NCBI GenBank assembly: GCA_033085395.1
Contig: JANQBS010000140.1
Location: forward strand, 1 to 64,000
Source: Xanthoparmelia taractica
Taxonomy: Eukaryota > Ascomycota > Lecanoromycetes > Lecanorales > Parmeliaceae
Direction of reading: 5' to 3'
DNA: 64,000 nucleotides
In this document: piece by piece, positions 1-10,008 of the stretch
Layout: each line of letters starts with the position of its first letter
Numbering within the stretch: the first letter of the stretch is position 1
Program-made: the position numbers and the translations under genes
Notes under the pieces: generated by a model
What the model was told of the DNA's origin: nothing
Database searches by the model: none
Seen by the model: the letters and a program-made list of their open reading frames with translations, nothing else

Positions 1-77
1 TAACCCTAACCCTAACCCTAACCCTAACCCTAACCCTAACCCTAACCCTAACCCTAACCCTAACCCTAACCCTAACC
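1..77. repeat. Telomere repeat tract (TAACCC)n
   Basis: About 13 uninterrupted TAACCC units begin at the first base, which is the C-rich strand of the TTAGGG telomere repeat used by most filamentous fungi. The tract stops cleanly after TAACC at 77 and AT-rich subtelomere follows, so the left edge of the window is a true chromosome end. Confidence 0.98.
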
Positions 78-660
78 AGCTTAATTCTTACTCGATTTAT
101 AAAATTCGAAAAATATAATCTTATTATTAATCTAAATAATCGACTTTTTTATATAGATCTAGATTATATTAAATATTTATAGATCTAAATTTTATCCTGC
201 GACTATCTCTAAGTCATAAGGTTTTAGTCTAATACTAAGTAGCTTAATTCTAGCCCGATTTAGAAAATTCGAAAATCTCATTATAAATATTAATCTAAAT
301 AACTATTTTTTTTTTATAGATCTATATTATAATAAATATATAGCCCGAGGAATAGAATGGGGATTCGTGCCAAGACCTCTTCGAGAGTACCCGCACTCTG
401 GTCTTGGCACGGTTTTTGAATTTATTTCAATAATTTATTTCTCTATATTCGCTTAACAGATCTTAGTCAGCAAAATATCAAAAGTTAGCCCTAAGCGAGC
501 TCTATAAAATACACTATTTAGAATTTTTTTTTGATAGGATTTCGACGTAAAAACATTTGGATTTAGAATTAAGATGTTTTTAAATCGATTTTTAGTAGCC
601 TAAAGATGTTTTTAAGTTAAAAACATTTAACTCTAATAGATAGACTTGACTAGATTATCA
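78..660. repeat. Subtelomeric duplicated block, copy A
   Basis: The block starts with AGCTTAATTCT at 80-90, and a second sub-copy starts near 241. It carries a 12-bp perfect hairpin at 366-411 and a degenerate palindrome near 550-640, in the same order and spacing as copy B about 1.03 kb downstream. The two sub-copies inside the block are about 160 bp each. Confidence 0.75.
366..411. repeat. 12-bp perfect inverted repeat (hairpin), copy A
   Basis: The left arm CGTGCCAAGACC at 366-377 and right arm GGTCTTGGCACG at 400-411 pair perfectly around a 22-base loop. The arms are GC-rich inside AT-rich DNA and identical to those at 1,392-1,437. Confidence 0.9.
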
Positions 661-1391
661 ATATAAGATATATCAATCTCGATTTGACGTCGAGTACCAG
701 GGTTTAATTAATAGGGTCTACTCGAGAAATATATATTAATTCGAGACGAAATTAGAGCGAATTTACACTCCTTGCAAATCAATAGACCAGTCTCTTAATA
801 AACGATAACGTAATTTATTTAGAGTGAAAGAGAATATTCGATATAGTAAATTAAATTATATCGAGTATAGATATATTAATTATTGAAGAATTATTAAGAA
901 AGAAAGAAGAAGAGAGTTAAGAAAAGATTAATATGTGCGGACGCTAAGCGTTAAACGCGGCTATTTCGTTAGTCGTAGATTTCTTAGGGTTAGGATTAAG
1001 AATTCGGAGTTTATAAGATAGATCGGACTTAGCGAGCCTTGTTAAAATTTCAAGTATATATCGCGACTATATCTAAGTCTTAGAATTTCAATCTAATACT
1101 AACTAGCTCAATTCTAGACCGAATTAGAAAATTCAAAAATTATAGAGTTAAAAATAAAGTAAATAATCAGCTTTTTTTTATAGATTTAGATTATATTGCA
1201 TATTTATATATATAAATTCGAATCGCAACTATCTCTACTTCTTATAATTTCAGCCTAATACTAATTAGCTGGAATCTAACCCGATTTGAAAAATTTCAAA
1301 ATATCATTATTGATATTATTCTAAATAACTAACTTTTTTTTCTAGATCTATATCATATTAATTATATAGCCCGAGGATCACAATAGGAATT

Positions 1392-1437
1392 CGTGCCAAG
1401 ACCTCTTCGGGAGTACCCGCTCCTTGGTCTTGGCACG
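1392..1437. repeat. 12-bp perfect inverted repeat (hairpin), copy B
   Basis: The arms at 1,392-1,403 and 1,426-1,437 are identical to those of copy A. The 22-base loop differs at a few positions and the flanks are much more diverged. Confidence 0.9.
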
Positions 1438-1568
1438 TATTTTAAATTTATTTCAACAATTTATTTCGAAATTACTATACATCCGATCTTAGTTAGCAAT
1501 AGCGCGATTTGAAGCACTAATCGAGAGCTATAAAATATACTCTTCAACCTTTTTTTTTTAGTGAATTC

Positions 1569-1656
1569 CGACTCAAAACCAGCTGGATTTAGATTTCAGC
1601 TGGTTTTGAGTCGAAATTTTAGTAGCCTATAGCTGGTTTTGACTCAAAACTAGCTA
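1569..1656. repeat. Pair of palindromes: 17-bp perfect stem and 13-bp stem
   Basis: CGACTCAAAACCAGCTG (1,569-1,585) pairs perfectly with its reverse complement at 1,597-1,613 across 11 bases. Just downstream TAGCTGGTTTTGA (1,630-1,642) pairs 12 of 13 with 1,644-1,656. Both use the same core. The equivalent place in copy A (about 550-640) has the same layout with a different, AT-richer core. Confidence 0.85.
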
Positions 1657-1897
1657 ACTCTAATAGATAGAGATTAAATTAGAAGAGAGTTTATCTTAAT
1701 ATAACTTCTCTATAATACTCTCTTATAATATAATATAATACGATATAATATAAAATATTTTATTAAATATACTAGATCTTCTCGACTCGTAAGTCTAATC
1801 TTAAATCTATCTATTTTATTTTATTAATAAATTATAGCTATTACTTTACGTGAGATTTATCGCTATTAGAGAGAATTCGATCTAATAATCTATTAGA

Positions 1898-2042
1898 CTA
1901 TACGAAGCCATATGGGTACCTAGCTAGGGGTGCGCCATGTGGGCTTTATCTGGGTAAATAGGGTGCGCCTTCTATGAAGCGCGGCATCCAAACCCATGAG
2001 TTATATTTTTAACTCTATAATACAATTGAAAAGCGCCCTTAC
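1898..2042. repeat. 145-bp direct repeat, copy 1
   Basis: It starts at CTATACGAAGCC and ends near CGCCCTTA. It is richer in GC than its surroundings and aligns without gaps to 2,434-2,578. Differences are nearly all transitions. No coding sequence was recognised. Confidence 0.85.
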
Positions 2043-2433
2043 AATAGTATCGCGCTTCGGTTCGAGTCTAGTCAGTTCGAGTACTCTAGAATACTCTTAA
2101 GCTCTCGACTATACTCGAATTAAGAACTTCGTGAGATAACTAATTATTTTCGAGCGAAGCGTCGATTCGTAAAAGCGAGATTATAGGTTCGATCTCGACT
2201 TTAATCAAAACTTTTAAACGAGTTAACCTTGAGTTAGAAGAATTTGATATTATCTAACGAGGATAATCTCGGGGATTTAATTCTTAGAGTTCTAATAGCT
2301 CTATCTTTAGAAATCGTTTCGACACTACTAAGATTAGAATTCTAGAATCGCTAGCCCTGCGAGAAGAAGTCTAGAATTATTAACGCTTAGAGTTATCGAG
2401 AACGTCGCCTTAGAAGGAGGAATAATTATTAGG

Positions 2434-2578
2434 CTATACGAAGCCATATGGGTATCTAGCTGGGGGTGCGCCATGTGGGCTTCATATGAGCAAATAGAGT
2501 GCGCCTTCTATAAAGCGCGACACCCGAACCCATGAGTTATATTTTTAGCCCTATGGTACAATTGAAAAGCGTCCTTAT
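2434..2578. repeat. 145-bp direct repeat, copy 2
   Basis: It starts at CTATACGAAGCC and lies 536 bp after copy 1 with the same length and no indels. Most differences from copy 1 are C/T or G/A, as RIP would leave. It may be the ends or internal part of a small repetitive element. Confidence 0.85.
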
Positions 2579-3710
2579 ATAATCTCTAAACTCTTTTTTT
2601 CGCGAGTAATAAAAGAGATCGCGATAATATATATAAAGAGAGTACGTTTTTCTAGATCGATTATTAAGGTTATTTATAAATCGATAAAAGCTTTTCTTTA
2701 TTATATATTCGAAGATATTAATCTTTATACTATTTATATAAAGCGTATAACTTTAATAACTAAAAATATATAATTATAAAGAATAATTATAAATTCTTTT
2801 TATAATACGAAGGGAGAAGAGAAGAATTTACTATTATAGAATAAATAATAGATTATTATTATAATTAGCGTGCTAGTAGTTCTTCTAATAATTAAATAAA
2901 TTAAATATATTAATAGTAATAAAAATAACTCGCCAAGCCCTAGATAATTACGAACATCTTTCGCAACACGATATTAAATGCGATAGCGAGCTTAGCTCAA
3001 CAACGTGATAATGAAGTGAAATAATAATAATAACGATAGTAAAGTGAAGTAATAACTAGAATAATAACTAGAATACGTTCGCATGATTCTATATATAGTA
3101 TATTTCTTATATCCCTGCATATAACATGAAATACCCCTATATATACTAGAAATTTCTTAGACTATTTCATGATATTAGCACGTCTCTCAGATTATCCCAT
3201 AAAAATCAAATAATATAATCTTAATATCATATTATATTATGGTATGGTATCGACACTTCATATCCTAGCTTATCCCAGATCTTTCCGACTCGTACTCACA
3301 CGCGTGTCTAGATAATATTATATTCACTAATTAATATAATTAGCTTCGAGTCTAAGTACGAGTTAGATAATACGCGTTGAATTATTTTCGTATCCCGATA
3401 ACTCTTATTATTATCGTATCGCACTAGACTCTCCGCTTACGCTTGGAGCCCGACGCAATACGACCTGAGATCTCTTAGCTCTCCTAACTACTGCAAGCAG
3501 TAGTAGAAGGTTCGTAGCCAGCAGGACGTACACCTGGATCTCGTCGCCGGCTAAGAATCAATATATTATTTTACGCTATAACGCTATACTTTAGCGAGTT
3601 AATAAAATCGCTAGATTTTTAAAGTAGAGTCTATTATTAGGTTTTATTGCTGTAGATAAGCTTCGTAATTCTTATTCTTTAATTGTAAGCGCTTTCGATA
3701 AAGGTGAATC

Positions 3711-4603
3711 TTAATCACCTTGTCCAAGAAGAAGCGAACCCAGTTCGACTATGGGCCCCAAAAGTAAGCTCATGGCCAGAACTTGACCAAATGTCCATGT
3801 GCCTGAGCCTGGGCCGAGATTGTTCCGCTTGATGGTCAGCTCGAGCATGACGATGAAGTAGCTTGAGCCGAAGATGGATCCCATTAGACCGAAGAAAGAC
3901 CGAAGAGGATCTTCGTCGTCCACGCTGCGCGTGACCTGAGGAATACGCGGGTTAAAAAATATCCGTGTCATGCTTAGCAGACTGACAAGCCCACCCACGA
4001 GGGCTATAGCCAGCATCGCTGCAAAAGTCCACCGAACAGCTGGACTTATGATGTGGACATTCGCAAACATAAGTACGTATACGACCTGACTGTTGCACGC
4101 ATTGTTGGGGCCGAACGATGGAGCCTTGGCCAGTACAAACATAATGTATGCCAGAACGGCGCAGTAGACGAGAAGTTGAAGGGCCGTAACGACCCATATC
4201 CGCCGATCTCTACCGGGATATTTCCCCTTCGCCAGGATGGCGATGCCAGCTAGACTCAAAAGGTTGAAGATGCATAGGACATGGAAGAGGTCCAGCGCCC
4301 CCGTCGCTGTGTCTACAATAGTTGTGAGGAAGAGTGCTAAGCCAGTCAATGCGATTGCAGACTCAAGAGCTCTCTGAAACTCGTCTGATCGGGTGACGTA
4401 GATGAGGATTGGCCCGAGCGTTACTTGAAGGTAGAGGGAGAGGCGGATCTAGTGAGCAGTCAGTCGGCCCGATGATGGTCCACCGTTATGACAGGCAGGA
4501 GCCGTCTGCGGTTGGTTGTTGAGGTTCTTACACCAATGCCAATAATATCTGGATCAGGGTCTATTGTGCAATTGAGTTTCGAAGCCATAGCGTTTATCGA
4601 CAT
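3711..4603 (-). CDS. Uncharacterised multi-pass fungal membrane protein (first gene from the telomere)
   Basis: Two exons: 4603-4532 and 4448-3711, with an 83-bp GT-AG intron (4531-4449), giving 269 residues. The splice joins the Asp-Pro-Asp-Ile-Ile-Gly-Ile-Gly end of exon 1 to Ile-Arg-Leu-Ser-Leu-Tyr-Leu-Gln in exon 2, a junction familiar from an uncharacterised family of ascomycete membrane proteins. The long exon holds about six hydrophobic segments and a C-terminal motif WTFGQVLAMSLLLGPIVEL, also typical of that family. An in-frame ATG at 4693 would add 30 residues; 4603 is preferred because homologues I recall begin shortly before the Cys-Thr-Ile-Asp-Pro stretch. Function is unknown. The frame is intact although the gene lies just inside the eroded subtelomere. 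Confidence 0.75.
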
Positions 4604-4693
4604 GATGATTAAAAAAGACTTGCTAGATATATGTGTGAGACCTAGTGACCTCGTGCTGGAAAAGAGTAAAAGTGTGAAGAACCGCTGAGACAT

Positions 4694-5639
4694 AGAACGT
4701 TCCCTCAGCGAAAGCAGTATGGAAAATATAAAATTTTTACTCGAGCTTGAGGCTGTGTTGAGGCCTGGACCTTCGGAGCCCTGAGATTAGCCTAGTGTGG
4801 CTTAGATTTTCAGATCGATTGCAGTGCACTTGAACGTTATCCAATTTAATATCGGCTGTGCATGGAAGGAATTTTCGAAGTTGGCTACCAAGTCCCAGCC
4901 TGCAGATAGAGAAGCCTCTTGTACGCCAAGGCTGATTTTAGCATACTGCATAGCTCATGACTTGCAAGGATTAGTACAGGGGCTTAGCCTTGACAAGCCC
5001 CCCTACTCAACGCAGCCGGTGTACGAATTCCTAATTCGACAAACAAGAATTGCCTTTGTGTCGACTCACCCAAAAGGAATTCCTTGATTACAAGAAATGC
5101 TTTCGTGTCGGCTTCGCCTCACGCAAAACAAGTTTCTTGAGTAACAAGGCCTGACTCTCAACCCCCTATGGCCGATCGCTTGATACCTTAGCCATAAATT
5201 TGACCCGATAAGAATCATCAACCCCAGCAATTTCTGCGTGCGATAGTCAAACTTTCAAGAAAGCTTCATGTTTCAGAAGAGGTTTTGATCAATAGAAGAA
5301 TTACGAAATGCGGTGAACTACCTAAGTTAGCTATAAATAGAACTCATTTCACGTGATAGTTTAAAAGCGTAGCAACCAGAATCATCCCAGGACCTACATT
5401 TTTTCGAGACTTCTTTATTATGACGCGAGATACCCTACCAGACTGGTTTAAGCATTGGAGAGACGATTGCGAGAACCAAAGGTTTGATCAACAGACTGGC
5501 GAAGGACCGAGTGAGTCGCGGCTGGTCTTTCGAGTCAGTCACATATTGACATCGTACAGAGACCGCTCGCAGTGAGCAAGGTGAGGGGCATCAGTAGCTA
5601 CACAATAGTTTCCAAAGCTGACTATTCGTGCAGCTATCA
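4694..5639. other. Intergenic, no supported gene
   Basis: Short frames exist (for example 4,824-5,087) but have no splice context, domain or signal peptide that I recognise. Nothing structural stands out. Confidence 0.5.
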
Positions 5640-6062
5640 TACTGCTATGTCTGTTTCCTTTCGATCTGGTCATCAGTTCGGCCGCTGGTGCAGCCGCCGC
5701 AGCCACAGGGGCTCACCTTGATCACTATACAGTGACTGGACATATTCTTCGACTCGGTGCGGTTGGCGCATTGATCAAGTCCGCCGTCTGCAACGGGTCC
5801 ATTTTCATGGTGATGCTTTCATCCAATTGGCTTCGACTCGTTTTCGTCTCACTTTTTATTGCTACGAGCTTTGGACTTGCGCTGGTGGTCACTCTGATGA
5901 TGAGTCAGAAGGTTCTTGGTTACAGTATGCTAGACACATGCTGACTGCACACTTGTCCAAGACTGACACTCTCTCAGCGGAGAATAGCCTTTTGATAGCA
6001 GCGGTCGCAGCAGCGCCACCCCTTGGCCTAGGCACAGCTTTCGCAGCGGCGAATTTCCACAG
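5640..6062 (+). pseudogene. Fragment of a multi-pass fungal membrane protein gene
   Basis: From about 5,640 one frame reads three hydrophobic stretches (one containing IFMVMLSSNW, then a Phe/Leu/Val-rich helix). It can be spliced with a plausible 53-bp intron (donor GTATGC near 5,926, acceptor CTCTCAG near 5,979) into a frame reading ENSLLIAAVAAAPPLGLG and ending near 6,062. This order, with a helix after a short polar link and Pro-Pro in the next helix, resembles fungal seven-helix proteins of the DUF7702 kind as I remember them. No start exon and no good C-terminal end were found, so it is listed as a fragment. It could be a divergent intact gene with exons I missed. Confidence 0.35.
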
Positions 6063-7504
6063 TTAGTCTCCTGACACATTATAACCTGCGACATCAGTGC
6101 GTCGTACTCATCGGTGCCAGGGTATTCCGGAGAGTTACTCGCCATCGGATTCGACGCTTTGACGGGCTATACGTTCGCTCGGGTTGCGCAGAATCATGGT
6201 AAGAATGACTTCACTTTTTGATCTTGAGCATAGGGAGCTGATATGACTGCCAGGCTTCCACGTTTGTGGATACGGTACTGCAGCTGCGGCTGGTGCTGTT
6301 TTTGGCACATTGACGTTTGTCCTCAAGCTGCCAGTCACGTCCGCTGCCAAGGTAGTGTGCCATAACGCCGGGATACCTTTTTTTCAAGAGCAGAGGGCGG
6401 GGGACCCATCGCAGCCGCAAGGGTTCATATATAATGATCTCACGTTTTGAAGCCACAGTCGGCACGGGCAATCTCTTAAAGTCTCTGACTACTGGACTCA
6501 TGAGAACTTTAAGCTTCCTTTTTCCCTCTCCGGTACCCGGCGCTCCTGGTAATGTATTGCGACAGCATTGAAAATCGAGACTTGTGTAAGTATGAACGTT
6601 TGAATATTTGAGGGAGGATGGAGGGTTGATTATTTCTATGGGTGGTTGATTATTTCTGTGGGTGTGAGAAGACTACTTATACCCCTATTTGCCGCCTGCG
6701 GAGTAGCCTAACGCAGTGGTCTCAACACCGTGCAGCAGCAATTCCAACAATGAAGCAGTTCGTACACAAAAGGGAAGGGCTCAATGACCTTATGCAGTTG
6801 GAAGGCCGAGGCAACCCTTCGCACATTCTTGTCCCATATAGAAGTAACGAGCTCTACGCTCACTGAAGTAAGTTTGTGTGTGTAATGATCAGAGCATCTC
6901 CCCAGCCTGATATCTCAGCCTTGACTTTTCTTCCAATCATCCACCACACATTCGGCCGACTCCTCATCATAGCAGAACTCATCATGCAGTGTGACAGCAA
7001 CTGATTGGGTCCTATCTATACTACGATGAGGGCATGCCTAGGAGCTCCATGAGAGCTTCCGACCGAAAATGGAAGGTCCCTAAAATCATCTAGGCCAATA
7101 CTTGGCGCCACCATTCCCTCGTGCTGGGTCACAATGCGGGGAGAATCTGACCATGAGTATGCTCGTTCCACCCATCTACAGTCTTTTTCATGACCTTAGC
7201 GACAGTAGCTTATCTATACGCGGGGCGTAGTTATCTAGGATTATCTTTCATCGGCCGATAATTACGTAGATCGCGCAGTTAGGCGACGCTCACTCGATTC
7301 CTAAGTAGAAATAAGGCCGAAGTTCCTAGGTTTCTATCTTCTTAGTATGTTCAAGACCTATCTTCTCCAACCTCCAAAGCTGAAGACACGTGTGAGCGTA
7401 TCAACAGATTGGACAAAGGTATACGTACATGTATGTTGTACACAATCGCAGTACATGAAAAAGGTTCTCCGTCAATCTTAAAGCTACAGCTAATCTTACA
7501 CGCT
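6063..7504. other. Intergenic, no supported gene
   Basis: Several short overlapping frames occur on both strands, but none shows a recognisable domain or coherent exon chain. The base composition is mixed rather than AT-rich. Confidence 0.5.
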
Positions 7505-9256
7505 CTACGAATTCCAATACGCACAACGTTGTTTCAAATCCTCCGAAGCAAGCGCACCCTCCCCACTGCCACGAATAGCAGCCATCCCATCACTTGGCCC
7601 CCCTATGATTCGAACCTCATACCCACTAACCCCCTGCTTCTTACTCTTCGTCAACCCCCGCAGCGCCACCAACCAGTGCGACACGTTCTCCGAGCTCGTA
7701 GACGCGGCCCAGGAAGCGGACATGGCATTCCGAGGCGTTCCTGTGCCGCCGTGGCGCTTGATACCGCCGCCGCGCTGTCGAATATGAAGGCGAGGTCGCT
7801 ACTGTGCAGGACACGGCACGATACTATGTGGTTGTTATCCGTTTCGAATTCAGGCAGATGGAAGGTGGTGTTCATGGCCAAAATGTAAGACGCTGACGAG
7901 GAGCTAGGATACTTGGCAGCCGCTTGAATGAGAAGGAAAGATGGGCAGAGGAATTGCGTGTCACGGTACATTTGGCTGGCGCGGAAGAACTGCGCGGTGG
8001 CAGTGTTGTTGCTGGATTGCTGCGGAGCGTATTGTGAGAGCGGGCATAGCGAAAGAGGGTATTCGCCGTGTTGATGTCGAGAGCGGCGGGGTTGGAGACT
8101 AAGTGATCGACGTAGGCGTCCGTCGTGTTAGTCGGTTGAATGTATACTGCCATCGTTCTCGTTCCACCCGTTGATGATGTCGATGCTTTGATGAAACGCG
8201 CTGCTCACAGGAGTTTCGATGGTGCGTCCGGGATGAATCGACTCGGTGCGATAGGTTGTCATATCAGTAGCGCCTGTGAGCTTATGCTTAATTCGTACCT
8301 ATTAACCACCAGCAACATATTATCTAGCGTCAGGCACCTCAAATGATCGAGCCTCACTCCTGAAGCAGCAGAAGTGTTGAAAACCTTCCGGACCACAGCG
8401 CGGTGTGGTTCGTGCTTATTTCCCCCGTGGCGCCTGGCAAGGTCATTGACATGCCCGACCGCGTAACCACACGGTGGAAAGGCACCGGTTAGGTGCCGCT
8501 GTAGGTAATGAGTATCTGCGTACGCGCCAAAGACGGCGATGTTGTGAGGGTTACCCCAAAGAGCTGGATATTCCTTCTTATCCACTCCATGCCGAGGCGT
8601 TGGTCTTCAAGTCCGGCGTTGAGCGAATGGTTTCCGGTAAGTGCTGGGAACGAGGAAAAGCCGAAGACTTCGAGGCGGTAGCTTTGGGGTATCATAGTTA
8701 TACAGTATTGGAAAGCATGACGGAAACAGCAAGGAAAGGGGACAACGTACTTGACACAGCGTATCTGATTGGCGAACCGTTTGCCTCCAGCAGGCCTGTG
8801 GGATTATAATGTGGATCACATATCTGCCCAACGGCAAAACCACCACCGTAAAGCCTGATCATCACCGGCAATCTATACCCTGCTGCCGTGTTCGCTAATG
8901 GATCGACTCTTAGGGTTAGATAGTTTTCCGACATACAAGCCGGGTTAGACGCAAAGAAACCATCGGGCGTGGCTTGCGGACACGCTGCTCCTCCTACGGA
9001 AGCATTGGCGATTGTGTTGTGGGAATAAGTTTATTTTTTTGGCTGACGAAACGGTTGTGCCCGCCGGTGTCTTCGCCCAAGCGGATGTTGAGGAAATTTT
9101 CCTGGCCGGAGGAGAGGTTTTCTTGGAATTTACGCCGGTGGTTGGGTTACTGACTGTCGGTGGTAAAGATTCTGATGTTGATGAAGGGTATGGTTGGGTG
9201 GGGAGGGCCGTGGCTACGAAGGGGATGAGGCAAAAGAGGGAGGTAGAGAGATGCAC
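7505..9256 (-). pseudogene. Type-B carboxylesterase/lipase pseudogene
   Basis: Successive fragments on the minus strand follow the order of a secreted type-B carboxylesterase (alpha/beta hydrolase, usually 550-600 residues): a hydrophobic N-terminus near 9,250, SENYLTLRV then RLYGGGFAVG (oxyanion-loop region) near 8,930-8,830, GLEDQRLGMEWIRRNIQLFG near 8,600, DTQFLCPSFLL near 7,960, a His-Ser-Ser-Asp-Leu stretch near 7,800 and a C-terminal part down to 7,505. The pieces lie in different frames with no splice sites able to join all of them; the intron near 8,750-8,690 leaves the frame off by one. The nucleophile elbow, normally Gly-Glu-Ser-Ala-Gly after Val-Phe-Gly, reads Phe-Gly-Ala-Tyr-Ala-Asp, so the catalytic serine is gone. 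The apparent start codon is GTG. The gene is almost certainly dead. Confidence 0.8.
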
Positions 9257-10008
9257 GGTGAAGGGACTGGATTAAGGGTACAGCAACAGCGTCAATCATC
9301 TGTAGTAGAAATTGCAGATAATCAACAGAAAGATATGCAAAAGGGAACGTGTCAAGTAGATTCCACAGTGTTTTGAAGTAGTCGAAGAGATATACAGAAA
9401 CTCAATCCATAGATCATAGTAATTCTCCGGGCTTCGTTCAATATTCACAATCACTGAAACTTCACTGTAATCTAGGGCTAATTGTGGATTTACGGCCCCA
9501 GATATCTCAGCTACTCGTACACTGAAATACGCGTTTTCAGTACTATAAAAAAATGAGTGCAATATAGGAAAGGTACGGCAAAACAAAGGGTGCTGTGCAT
9601 GTTCATAAAACCCATGATTTAGCATCTTCTTAGAACGCTCACCAAAGGATAGCAGTGCTAGTACATGATATCTTTGGGGCCGTGAAGGATTTTTGGCTCC
9701 GGTCCCTCTTCAGTTTCAGAGAGTGGCCCACTGCTGTTTTGAGTATCACAAATAATGTTTGATGAGCTTTTACCACCTCGCGTAAAAAATCAGCGCTTGA
9801 AATCTATAGTGACATCTATTACTTAGGTTGATTCGCCTCAACATCGATACGCAACGGGCTCCAGATTACCATCCAATACTGGCTTGATTAGAAAAATAAA
9901 CATATTCACCACCCGCGCTAGGAATAACCCCAAACGCTTAAATACCCAATCACATCAGTAACCAGTACACATCGTACACGAAAGCTCGCGGCTGCGCTCG
10001 ATTTTACA
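9257..10008. other. Intergenic, no supported gene
   Basis: This is the spacer between the carboxylesterase remnant and the 3' end of the secreted-protein gene. One 109-codon frame on the minus strand (9,296-9,625) has no recognisable feature. Confidence 0.5.

Larger units (their letters stand above)
1060..1680. repeat. Subtelomeric duplicated block, copy B
   Basis: It repeats the plan of copy A: two sub-copies (near 1,096 and 1,262), the motif TATAGCCCGAGGA before the 12-bp hairpin at 1,392-1,437, then a 17-bp palindrome at 1,569-1,613 and a second one at 1,630-1,656. The hairpin in copy B lies 1,026 bp after the one in copy A. Confidence 0.75.
78..3700. repeat. AT-rich, RIP-like subtelomeric repeat region without genes
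   Basis: The stretch is strongly AT-rich, full of TA, TAT and TTA steps, and has no long reading frame. Internal repeat copies differ mostly by C/T and G/A changes, which is the footprint of repeat-induced point mutation. Near 3,450 composition begins to shift to a mixed base content, and the first believable gene starts at 3,711. No transposase or RecQ-helicase frame was recognised, though a heavily mutated one could be hidden. Confidence 0.85.

Noticed and set aside
2050..2200. tRNA or SINE promoter, from GGTTCGA-like B-box words near 2,056 and 2,188
   Set aside because: No matching A box at the right distance and no cloverleaf could be folded by eye. AT-rich mutated DNA gives such words by chance.
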